DNA from: Clostridium sp031626875
GTDB lineage: Bacteria; Bacillota; Clostridia; Clostridiales; Clostridiaceae
DNA length: 64,000 nt
Assembly: GCF_031626875.1 (NCBI RefSeq)
Contig: NZ_JANDMF010000018.1
Location: 28,609 to 92,608 of the forward strand
Direction: 5' to 3'
Below are positions 34,645-44,014 of the stretch, one piece after another (position 1 is the first letter of the stretch; each line of letters starts with the position of its first letter). A program made the position numbers and the translations under genes. The notes beneath the pieces were generated by a model, which did not search any database, was not told the origin of the DNA, and saw only the letters and a program-made list of their open reading frames with translations.

Positions 34645-35898
34645 ATGAGTTATGAATTAATCGTAGTAGGTGGAGGACCAGCAGGCCTTGCAGCAGCTTA
34701 TGAAGCATATAATAATGGAATAAAAAAGATATTAATTATAGAAAGAGATAAAGAATTAGGTGGAATACTAAATCAATGTATTCATAATGGCTTTGGGTTA
34801 CATACTTTCAAAGAGGAACTTACAGGTCCAGAATATGCAAGTAGATTTATTGAAATGGTAAAAGAAACTGATATAGAAGTGAAACTTGATACTATGGTAT
34901 TAGAAATAACAAAGGATAAAAAAGTTTATGCAATAAATTCAGAAGAAGGATATATGGAACTTGAAGCCAAGGCTATAATCCTTTCAATGGGATGCAGAGA
35001 AAGGACAAGAGGTGCAATAAATATACCAGGGGATAGACCAGCAGGGGTATTTAGTGCAGGTGCAGCTCAAAGATATATTAATGTTGAAGGATATATGCCT
35101 GGAAAGGAAGTTGTTATTTTAGGATCTGGTGATATTGGTCTTATAATGGCAAGAAGAATGACTCTTGAAGGAGCAAAAGTTAAAGCTGTAGTAGAATTAT
35201 GTCCATATTCAAATGGATTAAATAGAAATATAGTACAATGCTTAAATGATTATGATATTCCATTATATCTATCCCATACAGTTGTAGATATTATAGGTAA
35301 AGAAAGAGTTGAAAAAGTAGTAATATCAAAAGTAGATGAAAACAGAAGGCCTATTAAAGGAACAGAAATAACATTTGATGCAGATACCTTATTATTATCA
35401 GTTGGATTGATACCAGAAAATGAATTGTCTGTTAATGCAGGAATTGAATCTGATAGAAGGACAAATGGTTTAAAAGTTACAGAAAGTATGGAAACATCTG
35501 TAGACGGAATATTTGCTTGTGGTAATGTAGTTCATGTTCATGACTTAGTTGACTTTGTAACAGAGGAATCAAAACGTACAGGTATTTCAGCAGCTAGATA
35601 TATAAGAAATGAACTAAAGAAAGATAAATATGTAAATATAATTAATGGTAATAATGTTAATTATACAGTTCCACAAAGATTAAATATAGATGATGTTAAA
35701 GATAAGTTAACTGTGTTTATGAGAGTAAATAACATATATCACAACAAAGCACTAGTAGTTAGAAGCGGAGACGAGATTATAGCTAAATTTAAAAGAGCTC
35801 ATTTGGCACCATCAGAAATGGAAAAAGTGGTTTTAAGTAAAGTGTTATTAGAAAAAGTTAAAGAAGATATAACAATATCATTAGAGGATGGTGAGTAG
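34645..35898 (+). CDS. NAD(P)/FAD-dependent oxidoreductase, dehydrogenase partner subunit
   Basis: 417 residues. FAD motif LIVVGGGPAGLAAAYEA, redox-loop-like GGILNQCIHNGFGLHTF (one Cys rather than the CxxxxC of thioredoxin reductases), NAD motif VVILGSGDIGLIMARRM and a late DGIFACGNVVHVHDLVDFV FAD segment. In this conserved clostridial/Thermotogales trio it is thought to transfer electrons from the GlpO/GlpA-like subunit to NAD(P) or another carrier. RBS GGGGGAC; 15 bp after the previous gene and 3 bp before the next. Confidence 0.9.
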   Translation: MSYELIVVGGGPAGLAAAYEAYNNGIKKILIIERDKELGGILNQCIHNGFGLHTFKEELTGPEYASRFIEMVKETDIEVKLDTMVLEITKDKKVYAINSEEGYMELEAKAIILSMGCRERTRGAINIPGDRPAGVFSAGAAQRYINVEGYMPGKEVVILGSGDIGLIMARRMTLEGAKVKAVVELCPYSNGLNRNIVQCLNDYDIPLYLSHTVVDIIGKERVEKVVISKVDENRRPIKGTEITFDADTLLLSVGLIPENELSVNAGIESDRRTNGLKVTESMETSVDGIFACGNVVHVHDLVDFVTEESKRTGISAARYIRNELKKDKYVNIINGNNVNYTVPQRLNIDDVKDKLTVFMRVNNIYHNKALVVRSGDEIIAKFKRAHLAPSEMEKVVLSKVLLEKVKEDITISLEDGE

Positions 35899-35901
35899 AA
35901 A

Positions 35902-36252
35902 ATGGAAAGAGAATTAATATGTATATGCTGCCCTAAAGGTTGTCATTTAAAGGTTGAGGAAGAGAGTTTAAAGGTAAGTGGAAACACTTGTCCTAGAGGA
36001 GCTGAATATGGAGTAAATGAAGTCACAAATCCAGTTAGAATAATAACTTCAACAGTAAAGGTTAATGGAAGAGAGGCACAAGTAGTTCCAGTAAAAACTC
36101 AAAAGGCAATACCAAAAGGACTTACTATGAAATGTATGGAAGAGATAAATAAAGTTAGTGTAAATGCTCCAGTTAAAATAGGAGATATTTTAATTAAAGA
36201 TGTACTTCAAACTGGTGTTGATGTTGTTGCAACAAAAAATATATTAGAATAA
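35902..36252 (+). CDS. DUF1667 (molybdopterin-oxidoreductase-like Cys) protein
   Basis: 116 residues. N-terminal ELICICCPKGCHLKVEEE and VSGNTCPRGAEYGVNEV give a CxCCxxxC...C pattern suited to an Fe-S cluster; the rest, VPVKTQKAIPKGLTMKCMEEINKV, is the DUF1667 body. Known as the third member of the glycerol-3-phosphate dehydrogenase-associated trio; a small electron-transfer subunit is the likely role. Its ribosome binding site lies inside the end of the preceding gene. Confidence 0.88.
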   Translation: MERELICICCPKGCHLKVEEESLKVSGNTCPRGAEYGVNEVTNPVRIITSTVKVNGREAQVVPVKTQKAIPKGLTMKCMEEINKVSVNAPVKIGDILIKDVLQTGVDVVATKNILE

Positions 36253-36255
36253 TAA

Positions 36256-36299
36256 AAAGCTTAGGATTAATAAAATGATACAATTAGTCCTAAGCTTTA
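36256..36299 (+). terminator. Terminator of the glycerol-3-phosphate operon
   Basis: AAAGCTTAGGATTAA with TTAGTCCTAAGCTTT, followed by an AT-rich tail; at least 12 bp of stem. Confidence 0.8.
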
Positions 36300-36383
36300 T
36301 TATTAAATTATAATAACTTTTAAAAGTGAAACATTTGACATAGAAGAAAGTTTATGATATCCTTATCATGTCGAAAAAACAAA

Positions 36384-36475
36384 GGGTTGTTACTGGTTAT
36401 GCAGGCTTTACCGAAGTGGAGATAATATTTTAATGATATTATTTTGGGTATAGTCTTTTTTTTATACCTAAATAG
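36384..36475 (+). promoter_or_regulatory. RAT antiterminator and terminator ahead of licT
   Basis: GGGTTGTTACTGGTTATGCA begins a 29-nt RAT (36384-36412) of the BglG/LicT class. Its 3' end (TACC) overlaps the terminator stem that runs to GGGTA near 36450-36470, followed by TTTTTTTT. Binding of LicT to the RAT would prevent the terminator, giving autoregulation. Confidence 0.85.
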
Positions 36476-36579
36476 TAAAATTGTATATTTTTCTATTTTT
36501 TTATGATATCAAAGATAAATGATATTGGCCTTATAAAAATGTTAAGTTAATTTTATTGCAAGTTTAAAGGGGACAAGTT

Positions 36580-37419
36580 ATGAAAGTTGGTAAGATAATA
36601 AATAATAATTTAGTTCAAAGTTTTGATAATAATGATAAAGAAGTTCTTGTTATGGGATGTGGACTTGGATTTAAGAAAAAAATTGGAGAAGTTGTAGATG
36701 AAAGTAAGATAGAAAAGATTTATTTTCTTGAAAATAAAAATTACTCTAATAAACTAATAGAATTATTATCTGATATTCCGTTAGAAGTCATTCAAACTAC
36801 TAATGAAATAGTTTCTTATGCAAGATATTCTCTTGGAAAGAAGCTTAATGATAATATCTATATTCTATTAACAGATCATATAAATTTTGCAATAGAAAGA
36901 GTTCAAAAAGGCTTAGAGTTTAAAAATGCACTATTATGGGAAATAAAAAGATTTTATAATCATGAATTTCTAATTGGCAAGGATGCTCTTCAAATAATAA
37001 AGAAAAGGTTAAACGTTGATTTACCAGAAGATGAGGCAGCAAACATTGCAATGCATATTGTAAATGCCCAATTAAATTATACTAATATGAATGAAACAAT
37101 GAATATAACAAAAATGATTCAAAGCATTTTGAATATAGTAAAATTTCATTACAAATTAGAATTAGATGAGTATTCACTTCATTATGAAAGATTTATTACA
37201 CATTTGAAATTTTTTTCTCAGAGAATTTTTAGTGGAAGTGAAATTTCAGATGAAGACAAAAGTTTATGTGAAATAATTAGAACAAAGTATAAAGATGCAT
37301 ATGAATGTACAGAAAAAATTAGAAAATATATTAAAAGTGAATTTCAAACAGAACTTACAGATGAAGAAATGATGTACTTAGCAGTACATATAAATAGGGT
37401 TACAAAACAAGTAGAATAG
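36580..37419 (+). CDS. licT: BglG/LicT-family transcription antiterminator
   Basis: 279 residues. 1-55: CAT RNA-binding domain (MKVGKIINNNLVQSFDNN, VMGCGLGFKKKIGE). 65-170: PRD1 (ILLTDHINFAIERV, EAANIAMHIVNAQLN). 175-279: PRD2 (HYERFITHLKFFSQRI, EEMMYLAVHINRV). The conserved PRD His residues phosphorylated by the PTS are present. RNA-binding activator of the downstream beta-glucoside PTS genes and of itself, controlled by EII and HPr phosphorylation. Flanked on both sides by RAT/terminator leaders. Confidence 0.92.
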   Translation: MKVGKIINNNLVQSFDNNDKEVLVMGCGLGFKKKIGEVVDESKIEKIYFLENKNYSNKLIELLSDIPLEVIQTTNEIVSYARYSLGKKLNDNIYILLTDHINFAIERVQKGLEFKNALLWEIKRFYNHEFLIGKDALQIIKKRLNVDLPEDEAANIAMHIVNAQLNYTNMNETMNITKMIQSILNIVKFHYKLELDEYSLHYERFITHLKFFSQRIFSGSEISDEDKSLCEIIRTKYKDAYECTEKIRKYIKSEFQTELTDEEMMYLAVHINRVTKQVE

Positions 37420-37424
37420 AATTA

Positions 37425-37496
37425 GGATTGTTACTGGTAATGCAGGCTAGACCTAAGAATAGCAAAAAATGTTTTTTGCATTTCTTGGGCTTTTTT
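37425..37496 (+). promoter_or_regulatory. RAT antiterminator and terminator ahead of the PTS gene
   Basis: GGATTGTTACTGGTAATGCA begins a RAT (37425-37453). It overlaps the terminator CCTAAGAA..GCAAAAA-TGT-TTTTTGC..TTCTTGGG followed by CTTTTTT. Places PTS and glucosidase expression under LicT antitermination. A weaker RAT-like sequence (GGTTGTTACTATAAACAG) occurs at about 37507-37524. Confidence 0.88.
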
Positions 37497-37597
37497 AAAA
37501 ATGTAAGGTTGTTACTATAAACAGAAAACTGTGTTATGGGCATTACTTCATTAAAATTAATTATTAAATAAGTTATTTTAAATGGAGGATTTGTACT

Positions 37598-39487
37598 ATG
37601 AATTATTCAATAGTAGCTAAAAAGATATTAGAAAAACTAGGTGGAGAAAGTAATGTTAACAGTGTTATGCATTGTATGACAAGACTAAGATTTACCTTAA
37701 AAGATGAGAGTATTATAAATGATGAAGAAGTAAAAAATATAAAAGGTGTTATGGGCATCATGAAAAAGGGTGGTCAATATCAAGTGATTATTGGAAATGA
37801 TGTCTCAACCTGTTATAAAGAAATATTAAAACTAGGGAATTTTAGTGATGTATCTAAAGTTTCAGAAAAACCAAGTGAAAAACAAAATATAATTACAAAA
37901 ATTTTAGATGTTGTTTCAGGCAGCATGTCAGCAACTATGCCAGCAATTGTTGGTGCAGGTATGATAAAAGTTCTAGTTGTTATACTAACAACTATAGGGA
38001 TTTTATCAACAGATAGTCAAGCTTATACTATATTGTATGCTTTGGGAGATGCAACTTTTTATTTCTTACCAATGCTACTAGTTATATCAACATCAAAGAA
38101 ATTCAACATTAACCCTTATACATTGGGTGCAGTTGTAAGTGTTATGGTATATCCTGATTTTGTAAAATTACTTGCAGCAGGAGATAAAGTATCATTTTTA
38201 GGCTTACCAGTTACATCAGCAAGTTATGGATATTCAGTTATTCCTATAATAATGATGGCATGGATAATGTCGTATATTGAGAAATTAGTGGATAAGATTA
38301 CTCCAGCATTTACAAAGAATTTCTTAAAACCTATGTTGATATTACTTATAGCAATGCCAATTGCAATAATAGCAATTGGACCACTAGGATATTTAGTAGG
38401 TGAAGGTTTATCAACAGCTATGTATGCAATTCAAGCTAAAGCAGGATGGTTAGCATTACCTTTAATGGCTGCATTTATGCCACTATTAGTTATGACAGGT
38501 ATGCATTGGGCTTTTGTACCTATAGCTTTAGCAGCTATAACAAATACAGGATTTGAAACATTATTTATTGTTGCAATGCTTCCATCAAATTTAGCACAAG
38601 GAGCATCAGCTCTAGCAGTAACTCTTAAATCTAAAAATAAAGATTTAAAGCAAGTTGCAAGTGCAGCAAGTATTTCAGCATTACTTGCAGGAGTAACAGA
38701 ACCAGCCATGTATGGAGTTACATTAAAATATAAAAAACCTTTAATAGCAAGTATGATAGCAAGTGGATTAGCAGGGCTTTATGGAGGAATTGTATCATTA
38801 AAAGTATATGTTTATGCAACTCCAGCACTTGTATCTATAGTTCAATTTATCAATCCAGAAGGTGGTTCAAACTTTATTAATGCAATAATAACAGCAGCTA
38901 TAGCCATAGTAGGAGCATTTGTACTTACATGGATTATTGGATTTGATGATCCAGCTAATGAAGAAGAAGAGATTTTAGAAAAAGATGAAATAGTTGAAAA
39001 AGAAATTGCTTTAGATAAAACAGAAGCAAAAAGAGAAAATTTAATTTTTGCACCAATAGAAGGAAGGGCTGTTTCATTAAGCCAAGTAAATGATATTACA
39101 TTTTCAGAAGAAATAATGGGAAAAGGTGCAGCTATCATACCAAGTGTAGGGAAGGCTGTATCACCAGTTAATGGAGTTATTTCAGCTTTATTTGAAACAA
39201 AACATGCTATTGGAATTACATCAGAAAATGGAGAAGAAATATTAATACACATAGGTTTAGATACAGTAAAATTAGGTGGAAAACATTTTGAAGCTTTTGT
39301 TAAGAATGGAGATAAAGTAAAGATTGGTGATTTACTAGTTACATTTGATATAGAAGCTATTAAAAATGAAGGATATGAAGTAATAACACCAGTTCTTGTT
39401 ACTAATGTAAATGACTATAATGATATATTGTCATTAATAGATAAAGATATAAAAGAAAAAGATCAGTTTATTAAAGTTATCAAATAA
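37598..39487 (+). CDS. PTS beta-glucoside-specific EIIBCA
   Basis: 629 residues in the order EIIB-EIIC-EIIA. IIB (1-90): NSVMHCMTRLRFTLKDE with phospho-Cys26-type site. IIC (105-465): membrane domain with GSMSATMPAIVGAGMIKVL and GITEPAMYG-type GVTEPAMYGVT. IIA (480-629): APIEGRAVSLSQVND, KHAIGITSENGEEILIHIG with phospho-His. Transports and phosphorylates aryl- or cellobiose-type beta-glucosides; also controls LicT through phosphorylation. Operon with the glucosidase gene 31 bp downstream. Confidence 0.93.
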   Translation: MNYSIVAKKILEKLGGESNVNSVMHCMTRLRFTLKDESIINDEEVKNIKGVMGIMKKGGQYQVIIGNDVSTCYKEILKLGNFSDVSKVSEKPSEKQNIITKILDVVSGSMSATMPAIVGAGMIKVLVVILTTIGILSTDSQAYTILYALGDATFYFLPMLLVISTSKKFNINPYTLGAVVSVMVYPDFVKLLAAGDKVSFLGLPVTSASYGYSVIPIIMMAWIMSYIEKLVDKITPAFTKNFLKPMLILLIAMPIAIIAIGPLGYLVGEGLSTAMYAIQAKAGWLALPLMAAFMPLLVMTGMHWAFVPIALAAITNTGFETLFIVAMLPSNLAQGASALAVTLKSKNKDLKQVASAASISALLAGVTEPAMYGVTLKYKKPLIASMIASGLAGLYGGIVSLKVYVYATPALVSIVQFINPEGGSNFINAIITAAIAIVGAFVLTWIIGFDDPANEEEEILEKDEIVEKEIALDKTEAKRENLIFAPIEGRAVSLSQVNDITFSEEIMGKGAAIIPSVGKAVSPVNGVISALFETKHAIGITSENGEEILIHIGLDTVKLGGKHFEAFVKNGDKVKIGDLLVTFDIEAIKNEGYEVITPVLVTNVNDYNDILSLIDKDIKEKDQFIKVIK

Positions 39488-39518
39488 AAATTTTTTTATA
39501 AATTAAGGAGGAATAGTT

Positions 39519-40934
39519 ATGTCAATTAAGTTTCCAGAAGGATTTTTGTGGGGTGGAGCTACAGCAGCTAATCAATTTGAAGGTGCATATAATGAAGATG
39601 GTAAAGGATTATCAACTCAAGATATTGCTCCAAAAGGAATAATGGGACCAATAACAGATGCACCAACAGAAGATAATATGAAGCTTATTGGAATAGATTT
39701 TTACCATAGATATAAAGAAGATATTAAATTATTTGCAGAAATGGGATTTAAGACTTTTAGATTATCTATTGCATGGTCAAGAATATTCCCAAATGGTGAT
39801 GATAAAGAGCCAAATGAAAAAGGATTAGAATTTTATGATAAAGTATTTGATGAATTAGCTAAGTATGGAATAGAACCATTAGTTACTATTTCACACTACG
39901 AAACACCACTTGCTCTAGCTAAGAATTATGATGGTTGGGTGAATAGAAAACTTGTAGGTTTTTTTGAAAATTATGTAAGAACTATCTTTACTAGATATAA
40001 AGATAAAGTTAAATATTGGCTAACTTTCAATGAAATAAATTCAGCTCTTCATGCTCCTTATATGAGTGCTGGAATATGGACACCAAAAGAAAAATTAAGT
40101 AAGCAAGATTTATATCAAGCAATGCATCATGAATTAGTAGCAAGTGCACTTGCAGTAAAAATAGGTCATGAAATAAATCCAGAATTTAAAATAGGTTGTA
40201 TGATTCTTGGAGTGCCAAATTATCCATTAACAGCAAAACCAAGTGATGTACTTAAAGCAATGGAGCAAGATAGAGAAAATCTTTTCTTTGCTGATGTTCA
40301 TGTTAGAGGAGAGTATCCAAGGTACATGAATAGAATTTTTAAAGAGAATGGCATAGAGATAAAAATGGAACCAGGAGATAAAGAAATATTAAAAAATACA
40401 GTAGACTTTATTTCATTTAGTTATTATATGAGCTCATGTGCAACTGCAGATCCAGAAAAGAATAAAAAAGGAAAGGGAAATATTCTATCAGGTGTACCAA
40501 ATCCATATTTAGAAGCTTCTGAATGGGGATGGCAAATAGATCCAGAAGGATTAAGATATATTTTAAATTTATTATATGATAGATATCAAAAACCATTATT
40601 TATAGTAGAAAATGGACTAGGGGCTGTTGATGAACTTATAACAGATGAAAATGGAAATAAAACTGTAAATGATGATTATAGAATAAACTATTTAAATGAT
40701 CATTTAGTTCAAGTAGCAGAAGCTATTGAAGATGGTGTTGAACTTATGGGATATACTACATGGGGATGTATTGATTTAGTTAGTGCATCTACTGCTGAAC
40801 TTAAAAAGAGGTATGGTTTCATATATGTAGATAGACATGATGATGGAAGTGGAACATTAGAAAGATATAAGAAAAAGAGTTTTAATTGGTATAAAGAAGT
40901 TATAGAAACAAATGGCGCAAGCTTAAAGAAATAG
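39519..40934 (+). CDS. 6-phospho-beta-glucosidase (GH1)
   Basis: 471 residues. N-terminal FPEGFLWGGATAANQFEGAY, acid/base Glu in LTFNEINSA, nucleophile Glu in LFIVENGLGAVDE, C-terminal RYGFIYVDRHDDGSGTLERYKKKSFNWYKEVI. The combination of a GH1 enzyme with a beta-glucoside PTS and LicT indicates hydrolysis of phosphorylated cellobiose, arbutin or salicin inside the cell. RBS AAGGAGG. Confidence 0.94.
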   Translation: MSIKFPEGFLWGGATAANQFEGAYNEDGKGLSTQDIAPKGIMGPITDAPTEDNMKLIGIDFYHRYKEDIKLFAEMGFKTFRLSIAWSRIFPNGDDKEPNEKGLEFYDKVFDELAKYGIEPLVTISHYETPLALAKNYDGWVNRKLVGFFENYVRTIFTRYKDKVKYWLTFNEINSALHAPYMSAGIWTPKEKLSKQDLYQAMHHELVASALAVKIGHEINPEFKIGCMILGVPNYPLTAKPSDVLKAMEQDRENLFFADVHVRGEYPRYMNRIFKENGIEIKMEPGDKEILKNTVDFISFSYYMSSCATADPEKNKKGKGNILSGVPNPYLEASEWGWQIDPEGLRYILNLLYDRYQKPLFIVENGLGAVDELITDENGNKTVNDDYRINYLNDHLVQVAEAIEDGVELMGYTTWGCIDLVSASTAELKKRYGFIYVDRHDDGSGTLERYKKKSFNWYKEVIETNGASLKK

Positions 40935-40940
40935 TTAATA

Positions 40941-40983
40941 AATCCTTAGTGGTACTAATTTTAGTATTACTAAGGATTTTTTT
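40941..40983 (+). terminator. Terminator of the beta-glucoside operon
   Basis: AATCCTTAGT with ACTAAGGATT and a seven-T tail. Confidence 0.85.
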
Positions 40984-41250
40984 AATTATGATTTATAAAG
41001 TTCTACAACTTAAATTATATATTATTAGAAATATTAAAATTATTAGTTATTTAATAAAATAATAAAGAAAATCAAGTATATAGAGAAAATAAGCTTATTT
41101 TTTTAAGTAGGTAGCAATTTTATTTCTTGATATTTATACTATATTAATATAAATTATAAGTAGAAGTTAAAAATTTAACAACATTTTAATCTGATTTTTA
41201 TTAGAATGTTTATAGGTTTAACTTAATTTATTACAAGGGGGCTTTTTCAA
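40984..41250. other. Non-coding region upstream of serC
   Basis: About 270 bp, very AT-rich. It must hold the serC promoter; no T-box, riboswitch or clear operator is seen. AGGGGG-type RBS (AAGGGGG) precedes the start codon. Confidence 0.5.
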
Positions 41251-42333
41251 ATGACAAGAGTTTATAATTTTTCAGCAGGACCTGCTGTACTGCCAGAAGA
41301 GGTATTAAAAGAAGCAGCAGAGGAAATGTTAGATTACAATGGCACTGGTATGTCAGTTATGGAAATGAGTCATCGTTCCAAAGCTTTTGAGGGGATTATA
41401 ACAGATGCTGAAAAAACATTAAGAGAATTAATGAATATTCCAGACAATTATAAGATACTATTTTTACAAGGTGGGGCGTCACAACAATTTGCAATGATTC
41501 CAATGAATTTAATGAAGAATAAGGTTGCAGATTATATTAAAACTGGGCAATGGGCAAAAAAAGCAATATCAGAAGGTAAAATATATGGAAAAGTAAATGT
41601 TATAGCTTCTTCTGAAGATAAAACTTTTACGTATATACCTGATTTAAAGGATTTAAAGATTTCAGATGATGCTGATTATGTGTATATATGTCACAATAAC
41701 ACAATATATGGAACTAAATATAATGAATTACCAGAAGTTGGGGACAAGATATTAGTTGCTGATATGTCATCAGATTTTCTATCTGAGCCAGTAGATGTAT
41801 CAAAATATGGATTGATTTTTGCAGGAGCACAAAAGAATATAGGACCTGCAGGAGTTGTTGTTGTAATAATTCGTGAAGATTTAATTACAGAGGATGTACT
41901 ACCAGGTACTCCAACAATGCTACAATATAAGACTCATGCTGATAATAAGTCATTATATAATACACCACCAGCTTATGGAATATATATATGTGGAAAAGTA
42001 TTTAAGTGGCTTGAAAATAAAGGTGGATTAGAAGCCATGAAGAAGATAAATGAAGAAAAGGCTGCTATACTTTATGATTATCTTGATTCAAGCAGTATGT
42101 TTAAAGGAACAGTTGTAAAGAAGGATCGTTCTTTAATGAATGTTCCATTTGTTACTGGGTCAAATGAGTTAGATGCTAAATTTGTAAAACAAGCAAAGGA
42201 AGCAGGATTTGAAAACCTAAAAGGACATAGAACTGTTGGTGGTATGAGAGCGAGTATATACAATGCTATGCCAATTGAAGGTGTTAAATCCTTAGTTGAA
42301 TTTATGAAGAAATTTGAAGAAGAAAATAAATAA
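41251..42333 (+). CDS. serC: Phosphoserine aminotransferase
   Basis: 360 residues, full length for the family. Starts RVYNFSAGPAVLPEEVL, has SVMEMSHRSKAFEGI, LFLQGGASQQFAMIPMNL, the PLP Lys in FAGAQKNIGPAGV, and GHRTVGGMRASIYNAMP at the C-terminus. Class V aminotransferase converting 3-phosphohydroxypyruvate and glutamate to phosphoserine. Single gene here; serA and serB are not adjacent. Confidence 0.95.
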   Translation: MTRVYNFSAGPAVLPEEVLKEAAEEMLDYNGTGMSVMEMSHRSKAFEGIITDAEKTLRELMNIPDNYKILFLQGGASQQFAMIPMNLMKNKVADYIKTGQWAKKAISEGKIYGKVNVIASSEDKTFTYIPDLKDLKISDDADYVYICHNNTIYGTKYNELPEVGDKILVADMSSDFLSEPVDVSKYGLIFAGAQKNIGPAGVVVVIIREDLITEDVLPGTPTMLQYKTHADNKSLYNTPPAYGIYICGKVFKWLENKGGLEAMKKINEEKAAILYDYLDSSSMFKGTVVKKDRSLMNVPFVTGSNELDAKFVKQAKEAGFENLKGHRTVGGMRASIYNAMPIEGVKSLVEFMKKFEEENK

Positions 42334-42360
42334 AAATTGTAGATAAGTGAATTTTTAAAA

Positions 42361-42397
42361 GATGTAGTTAGATTATTAATTAACTACATCTTTTTTG
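42361..42397 (+). terminator. serC terminator
   Basis: GATGTAGTTAGA...ATTAACTACATC followed by TTTTTT. Confidence 0.85.
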
Positions 42398-42600
42398 TGT
42401 AAAAAAGTTTGTTTATTAAGTAATGTTTGTGTTAAATAAAGTAACTTAAATAGTTTATGATGATATAATATTACGGTAAACTTATGAAATATTGCTATAA
42501 TTTACAATGATAAATTTGTGCGAATATTACAATTATTAACGAGAGGAGGTTTGGTTATACTAAAAAAGTTCAATTATAATTATTTATAGGGGGAATAGTA

Positions 42601-43827
42601 TTGAAATTTGGAAAATTAAAAAACAAAGGGTGTATACTCATATCAACACTTATTTTAGCTGTGGTTATTACTTGTTCAATACCTAAAAATGCATATTCTT
42701 TAACAGGTACAGTGTCAAGTACATCTTCATATTCAGTAGCACAAGCTATATCCAATCAAAATAATGATTTAAAAACTGTTGAAGGGTATATAGTTGGACA
42801 GCCAACAGCTATTAATACGGTTTTACAAAGTGGATTTAATGGTGATACTGCAATTGCAATTGCAGATGGTGAAAATGAAACTAATACTTCAAAAATGATT
42901 TATATTCAAGTGCCTAGTACATATAGAAATTCATTCGGATTAAAAACTAATCCAAGTGTAAAAGGTACAGAAATTAAAGTTTCGGGAAATTTAACAGCTT
43001 ATTTTTCACATGCTGGAATAAAAAATATTACTGATATAGTAAGGGTAACTTCAGATGGTAATGGAGCAGGTGATGATGGTAATTCCGATAATGGAAGTAC
43101 TGGTGGAAATACTAGTAGTGGTAGTGTTTTAAGTCCTTATGATTCAAGCTACTATATATCAGCTGTGGGTAAGACAGGAACAACTTTAAAATCAACACTT
43201 CATAAGATAATTTCTAATAATACAAAACTATCATATAGTGCTATATGGGATGGAATAAGGGATACTGATGAAGATCCTAATAACTCAAATAATGTAATAC
43301 TTTTATATACAGGTCGTTCTCAAGGGAAAAATACAAATGGATCAGGGGTAGATAATTGGAATAGAGAACATGTATGGGCAAAGTCACATGGTAATTTTGG
43401 AACTAGCATAGGTGCAGGAACAGATTTACATCATTTAAGAGCTGCAGACGCATCTGTAAATAGTACTAGAGGAAATTTAGATTTTGATGAAGGTGGAAAT
43501 CCAGATAAGGAAGCTACTCAATGTAAATATGATAGTGATTCATGGGAACCAAGAGATAGTGTAAAAGGTGATATAGCCAGAATGTTATTTTACATGGCTG
43601 TTAGATATGAAGGAGAAAATGGAGAACCAGATTTAGAATTAAATGAAAAAGTAAACAATGGAACTGCACCTTACTTTGGAAAATTGAGTACTTTACTTAA
43701 ATGGAATGCTGAGGATCCAGTGGATGTTACTGAAATGAGAAGAAATGATATAATATACAACAAATATCAACATAATAGAAATCCATTTATTGATCATCCA
43801 GAATGGGCAAATCAAATTTGGAATTAA
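42601..43827 (+). CDS. Secreted endonuclease I with N-terminal DUF6359-like domain
   Basis: 408 residues starting at TTG after AGGGGGA. Signal peptide cleaved near KNAYS. 38-145: DUF6359-like OB-fold module (VAQAISNQNNDLKTVEGYIVGQ, KGTEIKVSGNLTAYF). 150-170: Gly/Ser/Asp/Asn linker. 180-408: endonuclease I (EndA/NucM) with NREHVWAKSHG catalytic His, TDLHHLRAADASVNSTRGN and YNKYQHNRNPFIDHPEW. Family members degrade extracellular DNA or RNA non-specifically with a metal ion. Role may be nutrient or biofilm DNA digestion. Monocistronic. Confidence 0.88.
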   Translation: MKFGKLKNKGCILISTLILAVVITCSIPKNAYSLTGTVSSTSSYSVAQAISNQNNDLKTVEGYIVGQPTAINTVLQSGFNGDTAIAIADGENETNTSKMIYIQVPSTYRNSFGLKTNPSVKGTEIKVSGNLTAYFSHAGIKNITDIVRVTSDGNGAGDDGNSDNGSTGGNTSSGSVLSPYDSSYYISAVGKTGTTLKSTLHKIISNNTKLSYSAIWDGIRDTDEDPNNSNNVILLYTGRSQGKNTNGSGVDNWNREHVWAKSHGNFGTSIGAGTDLHHLRAADASVNSTRGNLDFDEGGNPDKEATQCKYDSDSWEPRDSVKGDIARMLFYMAVRYEGENGEPDLELNEKVNNGTAPYFGKLSTLLKWNAEDPVDVTEMRRNDIIYNKYQHNRNPFIDHPEWANQIWN

Positions 43828-43955
43828 ATATTTAGATTATTTAATTATTTATGGAAGTTTATAATATATAGTGAATTAATGAGAAACTCATGAAAAAAAT
43901 AGATATAATCCTAAAAATATGTAGAAATTTCATGAAAAAAGGAGTAAAATACAAA

Positions 43956-43988
43956 ATGGTGTATTCATATATGCAATGAATACACCAT
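43956..43988. promoter_or_regulatory. 13-bp perfect palindrome in the carbonic anhydrase leader
   Basis: ATGGTGTATTCAT (43956-43968), 7-nt gap, ATGAATACACCAT (43976-43988). No T run follows, and it ends 26 bp before the start codon. Could be an operator or an mRNA hairpin near the ribosome binding site. Confidence 0.55.
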
Positions 43989-44014
43989 AGATTGTTTATG
44001 GAGATGAAATTTGT

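Noticed and set aside
36384..36475. Metabolite riboswitch
   Set aside because: The sequence is fully explained as a LicT-type RAT overlapping a terminator.
40984..41250. Serine-specific T-box upstream of serC
   Set aside because: No T-box motif (TGGNACCGCG-like) or specifier hairpin is visible.
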